Source of the DNA: Microbacter sp. GSS18
GTDB taxonomy: Bacteria; Actinomycetota; Actinomycetes; Actinomycetales; Microbacteriaceae
Direction of reading: 5' to 3'
DNA length: 64,000 nucleotides
NCBI GenBank assembly: GCA_029319145.1
Contig: CP119753.1
Coordinates: 620,001-684,000 of the forward strand
Shown: one piece after another, positions 10,290 to 18,575 of the stretch
Layout: every line of letters begins with the position of its first letter
Numbering within the stretch: position 1 is the stretch's first letter
Program-made: the position numbers and the translations under genes
The notes under the pieces: model-generated
Databases searched by the model: none
Seen by the model: only the letters and a program-made list of their open reading frames with translations
Told to the model about the DNA's origin: nothing

Positions 10290-10295
10290 CCGTCC

Positions 10296-10301
10296 ACGAT
10301 A
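10296..10301 (-). promoter_or_regulatory. -10 box of leaderless dapD
   Basis: TATCGT on the minus strand lies 6 nt before the dapD GTG. It is 42 bp from the divergent dapE -10 box. Confidence 0.55.
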
Positions 10302-10343
10302 GCCGCCCCGTCGGCGCCGAACGGGCTGTGCGACAGGCGTCGG

Positions 10344-10349
10344 TAGACT
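10344..10349 (+). promoter_or_regulatory. -10 box of leaderless dapE
   Basis: TAGACT lies 6 nt before the dapE ATG, with no Shine-Dalgarno sequence. Confidence 0.6.
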
Positions 10350-10355
10350 CGGGGG

Positions 10356-11426
10356 ATGCCGCAGCTCGACCTGTCCGCATCGTCCGTCGATCTCACCCGC
10401 GCGATCTGCGACATCCCGAGCGTCTCGGATGACGAGACCGCGCTCGCGGATGCCATCGCCGAGGCCCTCGCCGATCTGCCCCATCTGGACGTGCACCGCG
10501 ACGGCGACACGATCGTCGCGCGCACGATGCTGGGCCGTGCCCAGCGCGTCGTGATCGCGGGTCACATCGACACCGTGCCGATCAACGGGAACGTCCCGAC
10601 CCGCGACATCGAGGTGGAGGGCGAGCCCTTCCTGTGGGGCCGGGGCACCGTCGACATGAAGGCGGGGGTGGCCGTGCAGCTCAAGCTCGCCGCCGAGCTC
10701 GCCGACCCCCGTGTCGACATCACGTGGATGTGGTACGACCATGAGGAGGTCGAAGCGGCGAAGAACGGCCTGGGTCGGGTGGCGGCCGCGCGGCCCGACC
10801 TCTTCGACGCGGACTTCGCGATTCTCGGCGAGCCCTCGAACGGCCAGGTCGAGGGCGGCTGCAACGGCACGCTGCGCGCGGTCGTGCGCACCGACGGCAT
10901 CCGTGCCCACAGCGCCCGCGCGTGGATCGGCGAGAACGCCATCCACAAGGCCGCGCCGATCCTGGCGCGACTGTCGGAGTACCGGCCGCGCGACGTCGAG
11001 GTCGAGGGGCTCGTCTACCGGGAGGGGCTCAACGCGGTGCGCATCTCGGGCGGCGTCGCGGGGAATGTCATCCCCGACGCGTGCGAGGTGGAGGTGAACT
11101 ACCGCTTCGCGCCCAGTCGTGACGGCGACGAGGCGACCGCCCACGTGCGGGACGTGTTCGCGGGCTTCGACGTCGAGATCACCGACCTGTCGCCCGGGGC
11201 GCGGCCGGGCATGGACGCGCCGCTCGCGCAGGACTTCGTCGCGGCCGTGGGGGCCGTGCCCCAGCCGAAGTACGGCTGGACCGACGTCGCCCGGTTCAGC
11301 GCTCTGGGCGTCCCGGCGGTCAACTACGGCCCCGGCGACCCGCACCTGGCCCACCACGATGAGGAGCGCGTTCCGCTCTCGCAGATCGAGGCCGTCGAGC
11401 GCGGACTCCGCGCGTGGCTGACCTGA
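10356..11426 (+). CDS. dapE: succinyl-diaminopimelate desuccinylase
   Basis: DapE is a two-zinc M20 amidohydrolase. It removes succinate from N-succinyl-LL-diaminopimelate to give LL-diaminopimelate. The 356 residues contain the metal-ligand motifs [13 protein letters not shown] (His and Asp), [12 protein letters not shown] (bridging Asp), WYDHEEVEA (catalytic Glu/Glu), [15 protein letters not shown] (Asp/Glu site) and the C-terminal [13 protein letters not shown] (His). The dimerisation domain containing [13 protein letters not shown] lies between. It is leaderless from TAGACT and divergent from dapD. A glycosyltransferase gene starts within its last codons. Confidence 0.96.
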   Translation: MPQLDLSASSVDLTRAICDIPSVSDDETALADAIAEALADLPHLDVHRDGDTIVARTMLGRAQRVVIAGHIDTVPINGNVPTRDIEVEGEPFLWGRGTVDMKAGVAVQLKLAAELADPRVDITWMWYDHEEVEAAKNGLGRVAAARPDLFDADFAILGEPSNGQVEGGCNGTLRAVVRTDGIRAHSARAWIGENAIHKAAPILARLSEYRPRDVEVEGLVYREGLNAVRISGGVAGNVIPDACEVEVNYRFAPSRDGDEATAHVRDVFAGFDVEITDLSPGARPGMDAPLAQDFVAAVGAVPQPKYGWTDVARFSALGVPAVNYGPGDPHLAHHDEERVPLSQIEAVERGLRAWLT

Positions 11427-12634
11427 CCTCCGACGCGGTCCCGGTCGGCGAGCACCATCGAGTGCCGACGTGGGCGCGCGTCGCAGCGATCTACCTCGTC
11501 GCGCGCCTGATCACGACCGGCTTCCTGCTGCTGGCGGCGAACCTGTCGACGGCGTCGTCGCGGTTCGGCGAGGACGCCGATCTGGGTGCGCTCCTGGGCG
11601 GATGGGATGCGGCGTGGTACGCCTACATCGCGGCCGTCGGCTACCCCGCCGAGCTGCCGCTCACCGAGGACGGGTTCGTCGCGACCAATCAGTGGGCGTT
11701 CATGCCCGTCTACCCGTACCTGTCTTCGGCCGTCGGCGCGCCGTTCGGCTCGTGGCTGGTCGGCGCCGTCGTGGTCTCGCTCGCAGCCGGGTACGGTGCG
11801 TGCCTCGTGCTCTTCGCCCTGCTGCGCCGGCGCATCGGCGACACCGCTGCGCTGTGGGCCGTCGTGTTCTTCTCGGCGGGGCCGCTGGCGGCCCTCTTCC
11901 ACGTCGGCTATGCCGAGTCGCTGTTCCTGCTGCTGCTGTTCCTCGCCCTGTGGGCCGTCATGCGACGTCGTTTCGCGTGGGTGTACCCCCTCATCGTCGT
12001 GATGGGCTACACCCGGCCCGGAATCCTCGCCTTCGCGCTGTTCCTGGGGCTGTACGGCATCCATCGCTGGTTCACGCGTCGGCGCGATCCGCTCCCGCCG
12101 CGCCAGATCGTGCACATCGTGGCCCTCGGCGCGCTGGCGACGATCGTGGGGTTCTCCTGGCAGGTGATCGCGGCGGTGGCGACCGGCGATGCGGGGGCCT
12201 ACCTCGACACCGAGCTGGCGTGGCGCCGCGGCTGGATCGACTCGAGCGACCACTTCGTGCCGTTCAGCGGCTTCGTCGAGGGGGCGGCCATGTGGTTCCG
12301 CCTGTGGGGCCTGCCCGAGGCGACCGCCTACGCGGCGCTCGGCATCGGCGTCGTGGCGATCGCTGCGCTGCTGTTGGTCGTTCCGGCCGTCAGGGCGCTC
12401 GGCCCCGAAGTGAGACTGTGGAGCGCGAGCTACATCGTGTACCTGCTTGCGGTCTTCTTCCCGCAGTCCAGCGTCTTCCGGCTCCTGGTGCCGCTGTCGC
12501 CGCTGTGGGGAGCGGCGGCGGTGCCGAGGTCGCCGTGGTGGCGCGCCGGGGTCCTGGCCGCGTGCCTGATCGGTCAGTGGTGGTGGATCTACAACATGTA
12601 TGCGCTCGCCAGCATGTACTGGCAGATCCCCTGA
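11414..12634 (+). CDS. polytopic membrane mannosyltransferase-like protein (PIG-V/GT-C fold)
   Basis: This 406-residue protein has about nine to ten hydrophobic helices and looks like a GT-C glycosyltransferase that uses polyprenyl-phosphate sugars. The motif [17 protein letters not shown] after the first helix corresponds to the acidic W-D motif of PIG-V/GPI-mannosyltransferase relatives. [13 protein letters not shown] and [20 protein letters not shown] also fit that group. The GTG at 11414 overlaps the end of dapE by 13 nt. A GTG at 11462 is a possible later start. Acceptor and sugar are unknown; a role in cell-envelope glycan or lipoglycan synthesis is inferred. Confidence 0.75.
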   Translation: MADLTSDAVPVGEHHRVPTWARVAAIYLVARLITTGFLLLAANLSTASSRFGEDADLGALLGGWDAAWYAYIAAVGYPAELPLTEDGFVATNQWAFMPVYPYLSSAVGAPFGSWLVGAVVVSLAAGYGACLVLFALLRRRIGDTAALWAVVFFSAGPLAALFHVGYAESLFLLLLFLALWAVMRRRFAWVYPLIVVMGYTRPGILAFALFLGLYGIHRWFTRRRDPLPPRQIVHIVALGALATIVGFSWQVIAAVATGDAGAYLDTELAWRRGWIDSSDHFVPFSGFVEGAAMWFRLWGLPEATAYAALGIGVVAIAALLLVVPAVRALGPEVRLWSASYIVYLLAVFFPQSSVFRLLVPLSPLWGAAAVPRSPWWRAGVLAACLIGQWWWIYNMYALASMYWQIP

Positions 12635-12670
12635 TCGGGGAGCGGGCTCATCCCCAGGAGCGAGGGAGGA

Positions 12671-12698
12671 TTATCCCTGGTCCCGGACGCGCTATAAA
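12671..12698 (+). promoter_or_regulatory. promoter of the DUF3117 gene
   Basis: TATAAA at 12693-12698 is a good -10 box and one of the few AT-rich hexamers in the window. A weak -35 (TTATCC, 12671-12676) lies 16 bp upstream. The leader is about 30 nt, with AAAGGAG at 12722-12728. Confidence 0.5.
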
Positions 12699-12733
12699 CT
12701 TGTCAGGCTGACACCCGATGTAAAGGAGCCGCA

Positions 12734-12907
12734 ATGGCAGCCATGAAGCCGCGAACCGGAGACGGGCCGATGGAGGCAGTGAAGGAGGGGCGCCTCATCA
12801 TCGTGCGTGTGCCGCTGGAAGGCGGCGGCCGCCTCGTCGTCTCGGTGAACGACGCTGAGGCCAAGGAGCTCTACGACGTACTCGGCGGCGTGGTCACCCC
12901 CGCGTGA
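12734..12907 (+). CDS. DUF3117 small protein
   Basis: This is a 57-residue soluble protein of unknown function that is nearly invariant in Actinobacteria. The sequence begins MAAMKPRTGDGPMEAVKEG, continues RLIIVRVPLEGGGRLVVSV and ends DVLGGVVTPA, the full-length DUF3117 pattern. It is expected to form a small beta-sheet. A strong AAAGGAG box sits 5 nt before the ATG, and it has its own promoter and a strong terminator. It therefore looks like a highly expressed single-gene unit. Base composition matches its neighbours. Confidence 0.95.
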   Translation: MAAMKPRTGDGPMEAVKEGRLIIVRVPLEGGGRLVVSVNDAEAKELYDVLGGVVTPA

Positions 12908-12924
12908 GTCGCATCGCATTCTGA

Positions 12925-12959
12925 AGCGGCCGGTCGTTCGACCGGCCGCTCTCCTTTTG
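12925..12959 (+). terminator. rho-independent terminator after DUF3117
   Basis: A near-perfect hairpin with 12-bp arms (AGCGGCCGGTCG at 12925-12936, complement at 12939-12950) is followed by CTCCTTTTG. The T-run is on the plus-strand side only, so it serves the DUF3117 gene. Confidence 0.85.
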
Positions 12960-12980
12960 CGCGGGCGGCCGTGGCGTGTG

Positions 12981-13616
12981 TCAGTCGCCCTCGACGGTCG
13001 TCAGCTGCAGCAGACCCTCGCCGACGATCGACAGCGCGCCGATGACGGCGGGGGAGGCCTGCGTCTCCTGGATGAGCGAGCGGTAGGCGCTGACCACCGG
13101 GTCGCGCTTGACCGGATCGGCGACGGCGCCGCCGGCGAGCACCCGCGGCACCAGCACGGTGCCGCCGGGGCGCACGAGGCGCAGGCCGTGCTCGACGTAC
13201 TCGATGACGCCGGCGGGGTCGGCGTCGACCAGGACGATGTCGTACGACGCCTCATTCATGCGCGGCAGGACGTCCGCGGCGCGGCCGGTGATGAACCGCG
13301 CCCGCGCCGGTGGCACCTTGGCCTCGGCGAAGGCCCGGCGCGCGGCTGCGAGGTGCTCGGGTTCGCTGTCGATCGTCGTCAGCGTCGCCCGCGGCGACCC
13401 GCGCATGAGCCACAGGCCCGAGACGCCGGCGCCGGTGCCGATCTCGACGATGTGGAGCGAGCGTCCGACCGCCGCGATCAGGGCGCACTGCGCACCGACC
13501 TCGGCGCTGATCGGCGCCGCGCCCAGCTCGAGAGCGTGCGCCCGCGCGCGGGCGATGTGCTCGGGCTCGACGGTCGCCTCGGCGGCGAATCGTCGGTTGG
13601 CATCGTGCTCGGACAT
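12981..13616 (-). CDS. SAM-dependent O-methyltransferase
   Basis: This 211-residue class I methyltransferase is of the O-methyltransferase family 3 (catechol/caffeoyl-CoA-like) type. The SAM-binding motif I is IVEIGTGAGVSGLWL, the acidic strand-2 residue is in TTIDSEPEHLAAAR, and YDIVLVDADPAG is the metal/catalytic motif. The C-terminal VLVPRVLAGGAVADP matches the family. Two adjacent ATGs exist, and 13616 is preferred because GGAGG then lies about 5 nt upstream. The position next to a tatB-like gene recalls Rv1220c near tatB in mycobacteria. The substrate is unknown. Confidence 0.9.
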   Translation of the reverse strand: MSEHDANRRFAAEATVEPEHIARARAHALELGAAPISAEVGAQCALIAAVGRSLHIVEIGTGAGVSGLWLMRGSPRATLTTIDSEPEHLAAARRAFAEAKVPPARARFITGRAADVLPRMNEASYDIVLVDADPAGVIEYVEHGLRLVRPGGTVLVPRVLAGGAVADPVKRDPVVSAYRSLIQETQASPAVIGALSIVGEGLLQLTTVEGD

Positions 13617-13673
13617 CATTCCTCCGCCGTCAGCCTACGACGCCCGCGTGTCGGAACCGGTCCGGCGCGGCGG

Positions 13674-13679
13674 TAACCT
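13674..13679 (+). promoter_or_regulatory. -10 box of leaderless tatB-like gene
   Basis: TAACCT lies 6 nt before the ATG at 13686. Confidence 0.55.
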
Positions 13680-13685
13680 GAACAC

Positions 13686-14090
13686 ATGTTCTTCGGCCTC
13701 ACGATCGAGAAGCTGCTGCTGATCGCCCTCGTCGCAGCGTTCGTCATCGGTCCCGAGCGCCTGCCGCGTGCCGCAGAGTCGCTGGCGCGCTTCACGAAGC
13801 AGGTGCGCGACTGGGTCAACTCCGCCAAGACCCGGGTCAAGGATGAGATGGGCGAGGACTTCGACGACGTCGATTGGCGCACGCTCGACCCGCGACAGTA
13901 CGACCCGCGGCGGATCATCCGCGAGGCGCTCCTCGACGACGCCCCGACTCCGACCGTCCGTGCCGCGCAGGCGGCCGCCGTGACCACGACCGCGCTGTCG
14001 GCACCGGTCGCGTCGCCGTTCGCGGGACCGCCGGTCGCCGAGGAGCCCACGGCCGAGAAGTACCCGCCCTTCGACTCCGAAGCGACCTGA
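13686..14090 (+). CDS. tatB: Sec-independent (twin-arginine) translocase TatB-like subunit
   Basis: This 134-residue protein has one N-terminal membrane helix (LTIEKLLLIALVAAFVIG) followed at once by the TatA/B hinge PERLPRAAESLARF. An amphipathic helix and a long charged tail come next. The short periplasmic end, the Glu in the membrane helix and the GPERLP hinge are typical of TatB. The tail, rich in Ala, Pro and Thr, is variable in the family. TatB helps recognise folded precursors with twin-arginine signals together with TatC, which is not in this window. The gene is leaderless and converges on mrp with 19 nt between. Confidence 0.9.
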   Translation: MFFGLTIEKLLLIALVAAFVIGPERLPRAAESLARFTKQVRDWVNSAKTRVKDEMGEDFDDVDWRTLDPRQYDPRRIIREALLDDAPTPTVRAAQAAAVTTTALSAPVASPFAGPPVAEEPTAEKYPPFDSEAT

Positions 14091-14109
14091 CCTCCGCTGC
14101 GGCCGGCGT

Positions 14110-15258
14110 TCACGCGGGCCGCATCGGCAGCGGGCGACCGGTGAGCCCGCGTCGCGTGCGCACGATGTGGTCGGCGATCTGCCCGATCGCCACGGAGGCG
14201 GCGTCGTCGGGATGCGCGCCGACCGCCGGCACCCCGGCGTCGGCGTCCTGCCGGAGCGCGGGGCTGAGCGGGATCGACGCGACGAGCGGGACGTCCTCGT
14301 CGTCGGTGCTCAGCGCCTCGGCCACCGCCTGGCCGCCGCCCGCGCCGAAAAGGTCGAGCACGGTGCCGTCGGGCATGGTCATCGCGGCCATGTTCTCGAC
14401 GACACCCACGACCCGCTGGCCCGTCTGGCGCGCGACCAGGCCAGAGCGCACCGCGACGTCCGAGGCCGCGGTCTGCGGCGTCGTCACCACGAGAACGTCG
14501 GCGTGGGGCAGCAGCTGTCCGACCGAGATCGCGACGTCGCCGGTCCCCGGCGGCATGTCGAGCAGCAGCACGTCGAGGTCGCCGAAGAACACGTCGGTGA
14601 GGAACTGCTGCACCGTGCGGTGCAGCATCGGGCCGCGCCATGCGACCGCCCCGAGGGGGCCGTCGGCGTCGCCGCGGCGCAGGAACATCCCGATCGAGAT
14701 GGTCTTCACGCCGTGTGCCACCGGCGGAAGCATGAGGTCGTCGATGCGCGTGGGCTGCGGCGCTGCGCCGTCTTCGTCGGTAAGGCCCAGCAGCGCGGGG
14801 ATCGAGAAGCCGTGGACGTCGGCATCGATGAGGCCCACCGCCAGGCCCCGCTCGGCGAGCGCGACGGCGAGGTTGGCGGTGACGGTCGACTTGCCGACGC
14901 CGCCCTTGCCGCTGGTCACCGCGATGACGCGCGTCAGGCTGTCGGGCCCGAAGGGCATCTGGCGAGGCGCCCGGCCATCGCGCAGCTTCTCGGTGAGCGC
15001 GGCGCGCTCGGCGGGCGTCATCACGCTGAGCTCGAGGTCGACCTCGTCGACGCCCTGAACCGAAAGCGCCGCCTCGCGCACGTCACGACTGATGCGGTCC
15101 GATGCCGGGCACCCGACGATCGTCAAGGCGACGCCGACGTGGGCGACCGAGCCCGACACCGTGATGTCGCGCAGCATGTCGAGGTCGGCGAGGGGACGCC
15201 GCAGTTCGGGGTCCGCGACCGCGCCCACGGCGCGGCGCACGGCGTCGGCCGTGCTCAC
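14110..15258 (-). CDS. mrp: Mrp/NBP35-family Fe-S cluster carrier ATPase
   Basis: Mrp/ApbC proteins are P-loop ATPases that carry and deliver Fe-S clusters. The 382 residues begin with an N-terminal domain (DUF59/MIP18-like) containing ALTIVGCPASDRI. The deviant Walker A is TSGKGGVGKST, with DADVHGFSIP, LLDMPPGTGD and VTTPQTAASDVAVR after it. The C-terminal CxxC often found in Mrp is not evident: the segment after VENMAAM has no cysteine pair, as in several actinobacterial homologues. The GTG at 15258 overlaps the stop of the DUF1003 gene by 4 nt, so it is the last gene of a three-gene operon. Confidence 0.93.
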   Translation of the reverse strand: MSTADAVRRAVGAVADPELRRPLADLDMLRDITVSGSVAHVGVALTIVGCPASDRISRDVREAALSVQGVDEVDLELSVMTPAERAALTEKLRDGRAPRQMPFGPDSLTRVIAVTSGKGGVGKSTVTANLAVALAERGLAVGLIDADVHGFSIPALLGLTDEDGAAPQPTRIDDLMLPPVAHGVKTISIGMFLRRGDADGPLGAVAWRGPMLHRTVQQFLTDVFFGDLDVLLLDMPPGTGDVAISVGQLLPHADVLVVTTPQTAASDVAVRSGLVARQTGQRVVGVVENMAAMTMPDGTVLDLFGAGGGQAVAEALSTDDEDVPLVASIPLSPALRQDADAGVPAVGAHPDDAASVAIGQIADHIVRTRRGLTGRPLPMRPA

Positions 15259-15791
15259 GAGGCCGATGTCCGTTCGCCGTCCTCGCCCGGGGACTCGTCG
15301 AGGCGGTCGAGCATGCGCGACAGTTCGGCGCGCAGCACGTCGCGAGTGATCGCCTCGCTCTGGTACTCGGTGACCGCCATGCGCAGCGCCACGACCTCGC
15401 GCGCCAGGTATTCGGTGTCGGCGAGGTTGCGCTCGGCGCGCTGGCGGTCCTGCTCGATCTGAACGCGGTCGCGGTCGTCCTGCCGGTTCTGCGCGAGCAG
15501 GATGAGCGGCGCGGCGTACGACGCCTGCAGCGACAGCACGAGCGTGAGCGCTGTGAAACCGAACGCCGCGGAGTCGAAGCGCCATGCCTCCGGCGCCAGC
15601 GTGTTCCAGGCGATCCACGATGCGCAGAACACCGTCAGCGCGAGAAGGAACGCCGGCGTCCCCATGTTGCGGGCGATCCACTCGGTGAACCGTCCAAAGC
15701 GGTCGCGCGATCGGCGCGGCGGGCGCGGACCCAGCACGCCGCTGCGCCCGCGGGGCGCGTCGAGCGAGGGCTGTCGGGGCTGTCGTGCCAT
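15255..15791 (-). CDS. DUF1003 membrane protein
   Basis: This 178-residue protein has two membrane helices (about residues 45-62 and 75-97). The DUF1003 pattern includes FGRFTEWIARNMGTPAFLL, then SLQASYAAPLILLAQNRQDDRDR. A coiled, charged C-terminal part follows the helices (QIEQDRQRAERNLADTEYL). The function of the family is unknown, though it is often next to CBS/MgtE-type genes, as here. The ATG overlaps the stop of the upstream gene by one base (TGATG), and its own stop overlaps the mrp start. Confidence 0.92.
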   Translation of the reverse strand: MARQPRQPSLDAPRGRSGVLGPRPPRRSRDRFGRFTEWIARNMGTPAFLLALTVFCASWIAWNTLAPEAWRFDSAAFGFTALTLVLSLQASYAAPLILLAQNRQDDRDRVQIEQDRQRAERNLADTEYLAREVVALRMAVTEYQSEAITRDVLRAELSRMLDRLDESPGEDGERTSAS

Positions 15792-17071
15792 CAGCGCACC
15801 ACCGGGTTGACCGTCGTGGCCGGCGAGGCGTCGCGATGCGCGTCATGCGAGCGCCAGTCCTCGGGCAGCAGGTAGTCGAGCACGTCGTCCACCGAGACGG
15901 CGCCGACGAGCCGGTGCCCGGTGTCGACGACGGGGAGCAGCACGAGATCGTAGCTGGCCAGGCGCCGGGCGACCTCGGCGGCGCTCGCGGTCGCGGCCAC
16001 GGGCTCGAGCGTCTCGTCGATGATCGCGCCGATCCGCTCATGGGGCGGGTAGCGCAGCATCCGCTGGAAGTGCACCGTGCCGAGGAACCGTCCGGTGGGG
16101 GTCTCGTAGGGCGGCAGGGTGATGAACACGGATGCCGCCAGCGCGGGGTGCATCTCATGGCGCCGGATGAGCGCGAGGGCCTCGGCCACGGTCGCGTCGG
16201 CGGGCAGGATGATCGGCTCGCTCGTCATGAGACCGCCCGCGGTGTCGGGCTCGTACTTCAGCAGCTCGCGCACGTCCTCGGCCTCTTCGGGCTCCATGAG
16301 CTCGAGGAGCTGCTCCAGGCGGCCCTCGGGCAGCTGCCCCAGCAGGTCGGCGGCGTCGTCGGGCTCCATCGCGTCGAGGATGTCGGCGGCGCGCTCGTCG
16401 CCCAGCTGCTCAAGGATGTGGATCTGCTCGTCCTCGGGCATCTCTTCGAGCGCATCGGCGAGGCGATCGTCGGGAAGCTCCTCGGCGACCTCGAGCAGCC
16501 GGTCCTCGGGGAGGTCGAGCAGGGTGTTGGCGAGGTCGGCGGCCTTGAGCTCGGAGTACGTGGCGACCAGCTGCTCGGCGGACTGCGCCTCTCCCGACGA
16601 CTGGTCCTCGCGCACGTCGTTCCAGCCGGCGAAGGTCGTGGGGCCCTTCGCGAACGGCGACGGGCTGGTCTTCGGGCGCCGCAGGAAGAGCTGCCCGATG
16701 TCCCATTCGCCGAGCCGGCTGCGCTCGATGGCGACGTCTTCGATGACGGCTTCGCCGGAGCCGTCGCGCAGGAACACCTTGCGGCCGAGCAGCTCGGCGA
16801 TCACGCGCACCTCGCCGCCGCGCTGCTCGAAGCGGCGCACGTTGATCAGTCCCGTCGTGATGACCTGTCCTGTGGCGATCGAGGTCACGCGGCCGATGGA
16901 GAGGAACACGTTGCGCCTGCCGGGGATCTCGACGACGAGCCCGACGACGCGCGGCGGATCATCTCGTCGGTAGATGACGACGACGTCGCGCACCTTCCCC
17001 ACCCGATCGCCCGAGGGATCGAAGACCGTGGTACCGGTCAGGCGCGCGACGAAAACCCTCTGCGTGCTCAC
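15791..17071 (-). CDS. MgtE N-terminal and CBS-domain protein without transport domain
   Basis: This 426-residue protein has three parts. The first is a PRC-barrel-like N-terminal region (about 1-150, RVFVARLTGTTVFDP and GLVVEIPGRRNVFLSIG). The second is an MgtE N-terminal helical superhelix (about 170-290, with repeats DLPEDRLLEVAEELPDDR and DAMEPDDAADLLGQLP). The third is a pair of CBS domains (about 300-415). The membrane transport domain of MgtE Mg2+ channels is absent, so it is probably a cytoplasmic Mg2+/nucleotide sensor. Of two in-frame GTGs, 17071 is chosen because TACTCT lies exactly 6 nt upstream. It heads the operon with DUF1003 and mrp. Confidence 0.88.
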   Translation of the reverse strand: MSTQRVFVARLTGTTVFDPSGDRVGKVRDVVVIYRRDDPPRVVGLVVEIPGRRNVFLSIGRVTSIATGQVITTGLINVRRFEQRGGEVRVIAELLGRKVFLRDGSGEAVIEDVAIERSRLGEWDIGQLFLRRPKTSPSPFAKGPTTFAGWNDVREDQSSGEAQSAEQLVATYSELKAADLANTLLDLPEDRLLEVAEELPDDRLADALEEMPEDEQIHILEQLGDERAADILDAMEPDDAADLLGQLPEGRLEQLLELMEPEEAEDVRELLKYEPDTAGGLMTSEPIILPADATVAEALALIRRHEMHPALAASVFITLPPYETPTGRFLGTVHFQRMLRYPPHERIGAIIDETLEPVAATASAAEVARRLASYDLVLLPVVDTGHRLVGAVSVDDVLDYLLPEDWRSHDAHRDASPATTVNPVVR

Positions 17072-17077
17072 ACTCAC

Positions 17078-17083
17078 AGAGTA
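17078..17083 (-). promoter_or_regulatory. -10 box of leaderless CBS/MgtE-N operon
   Basis: TACTCT on the minus strand ends 6 nt before the GTG at 17071. This spacing decides between the two in-frame GTG codons. Confidence 0.5.
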
Positions 17084-17111
17084 GCCGGGTGGAGCGTGCG
17101 AGGATGGGGAG

Positions 17112-17789
17112 ATGACCATGATGGGCGGACGCTTTCCGCAGGGCAAGGGCGAGGTCGGCGAGACCGTCGCCAACTACCCGAGCTACGAGGGCGCGCAGAA
17201 GGCGGTGTCGGCGCTCATCGCCGCCGAGGTCCCGGCTCGCCACATCGCGATCGTGGGGATGGGCCTGCGGTCGGTCGAACGCATCACCGGGCGTCTGGGC
17301 TACGCCTCGGCCGCGCGCTCGGGAGCCATCAACGGTCTGCTGCTGGGGCTGTTCTTCTCGGCGATCCTGGTGATCGGGAGCCCGTCGGTGCCCATTCAGG
17401 CATTCGTCGGCGTGCTGTTCGTCGGCATCGCGATCGGCATGCTCATGAGCATCATCACGTACGCCCTGGTGCGCCGCCGCCGCGACTTCGCTTCGGTGAC
17501 GCAGGTCATCGCCGACCACTACGACGTCACGGTCACCGCCGACAGCTACCACAAGGCCCGCCAGGTGCTCGGCGTGACCGGTGCACCCCCGGCCCGTCCG
17601 CAGGCGGCGCCCGCGCAGGCGCAGCCCGTCGCTCCGCCCCAGACCGCGGCATCGCCGCCCGCGCCGGCTGAGCCGCCCAAGTACGGCGAGCGCATCGCAC
17701 CCGCGCAGCCCGCACCCGAGTCCGGTTCCGAGGGTTCGGGCGAGGCTCCCGTCACCGAGCCGCGCGACGGCGAGACCGGCTCCCGATGA
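17112..17789 (+). CDS. general stress protein 17M-like (YflT-domain) membrane protein
   Basis: This 225-residue protein has an N-terminal YflT/GSP17M-type fold (about residues 13-60, VANYPSYEGAQKAVSALIAAE, then ARHIAIVGMGLRSVERITGR). Two adjoining membrane helices (about 75-118) follow, then a short soluble segment and a Pro/Ala/Gln-rich tail of about 60 residues. Such proteins are stress-induced in other bacteria, but the molecular role is unknown. The ATG has no clear Shine-Dalgarno. GAGGAT lies 6 nt upstream and could be a degraded leaderless -10 box. The hydrolase gene overlaps its end by 4 nt. Confidence 0.85.
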   Translation: MTMMGGRFPQGKGEVGETVANYPSYEGAQKAVSALIAAEVPARHIAIVGMGLRSVERITGRLGYASAARSGAINGLLLGLFFSAILVIGSPSVPIQAFVGVLFVGIAIGMLMSIITYALVRRRRDFASVTQVIADHYDVTVTADSYHKARQVLGVTGAPPARPQAAPAQAQPVAPPQTAASPPAPAEPPKYGERIAPAQPAPESGSEGSGEAPVTEPRDGETGSR

Positions 17790-18457
17790 GCGAAAGCGAC
17801 GCCCTTCGGCTGGGCGTCGACCTGCCGAACGGCCGGGCCGAGGTCTCGGCGGCGTTCGAGCCCGCTGAGGATGCCTGGGCGACGCTCGCGATCGCGCATG
17901 GCGCCGGCGCCGGGTTCGACCACGCGTTCATGGTCGGCTTCGCCCGCGGCATGCGGTCGGCCGGGGTGTCGACGCTGCGCTTCAACTTCCCGTACGTCGA
18001 GTCGGGCAGGCGCATGCCGGGTCCCGCGGCCCATGCGATGCGCACATGGGCGGCGGCGGCCGAAGCCGCCGCGGGTCTGTCACCGGAGCCGATGTGGGCC
18101 GCGGGCAAGTCCTACGGCGGGCGCATGGCGTCGATGGCCGCCGCCGAGGGCCTGATCGAGCCCCGCGGGCTGATCTACCTCGGCTATCCGCTGCATCCGC
18201 CGGGCAAGCCCGAGAAGCCGCGCCTCGAGCACCTGCCCTCGGTGACGCCGCGGCAGCTGTTCGTCGAGGGCACGCGCGATCCGTTCGTCGATCCGCACGA
18301 GCAGCTGATCGAGGCCGTGGCAGCGTGCCAGGACGCATCGATCGCCTGGATCGATGGCGGCGGCCACTCCTTCGAGGTCGCGGGTCGCAAGCGCCCGGCG
18401 GACGTCGTGGCGGAGGAGCTCGCGCCGCTGGTCGCAGACTGGATGCGCGCGCGCTGA
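17786..18457 (+). CDS. alpha/beta hydrolase, KANSL3/Tex30-like
   Basis: This 223-residue hydrolase has the nucleophile elbow GKSYGGRM (Ser109), an oxyanion region AIAHGAGAGFDHAFM near the N-terminus, and the catalytic His in DGGGHSF near the C-terminus. The acid is probably the Asp in EGTRDPFVDPHE. These features and the short length match the KANSL3/Tex30-like (dienelactone-hydrolase-related) group, whose substrates are unknown. The ATG overlaps the previous stop (ATGA), which indicates co-transcription with the stress protein. Confidence 0.88.
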   Translation: MSESDALRLGVDLPNGRAEVSAAFEPAEDAWATLAIAHGAGAGFDHAFMVGFARGMRSAGVSTLRFNFPYVESGRRMPGPAAHAMRTWAAAAEAAAGLSPEPMWAAGKSYGGRMASMAAAEGLIEPRGLIYLGYPLHPPGKPEKPRLEHLPSVTPRQLFVEGTRDPFVDPHEQLIEAVAACQDASIAWIDGGGHSFEVAGRKRPADVVAEELAPLVADWMRAR

Positions 18458-18575
18458 CGTCCGCTTCCGCGGTCTCGCGTCGCTCTGTCACGACGTGACC
18501 TTCGACTCTGTTCCGCGCGCTCTCGAAGAGGACAGTGGTATCCGGATAGCGAAGAAGCGGAAGGGGTGAGGCGCC

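Noticed and set aside
12925..12959. Possible mobile repeat
   Set aside because: The stem followed by a T-run directly after the DUF3117 stop is an ordinary terminator.
13686..14090. TatA rather than TatB
   Set aside because: The GPERLP hinge, Glu in the membrane helix and 134-residue length fit TatB better. TatA usually has FGxxxLP and is under 100 residues.
16250..16560. Repeated codon pattern in the CBS/MgtE-N gene as a DNA repeat
   Set aside because: It reflects helical repeats of the MgtE N-domain at protein level; the DNA copies are diverged.
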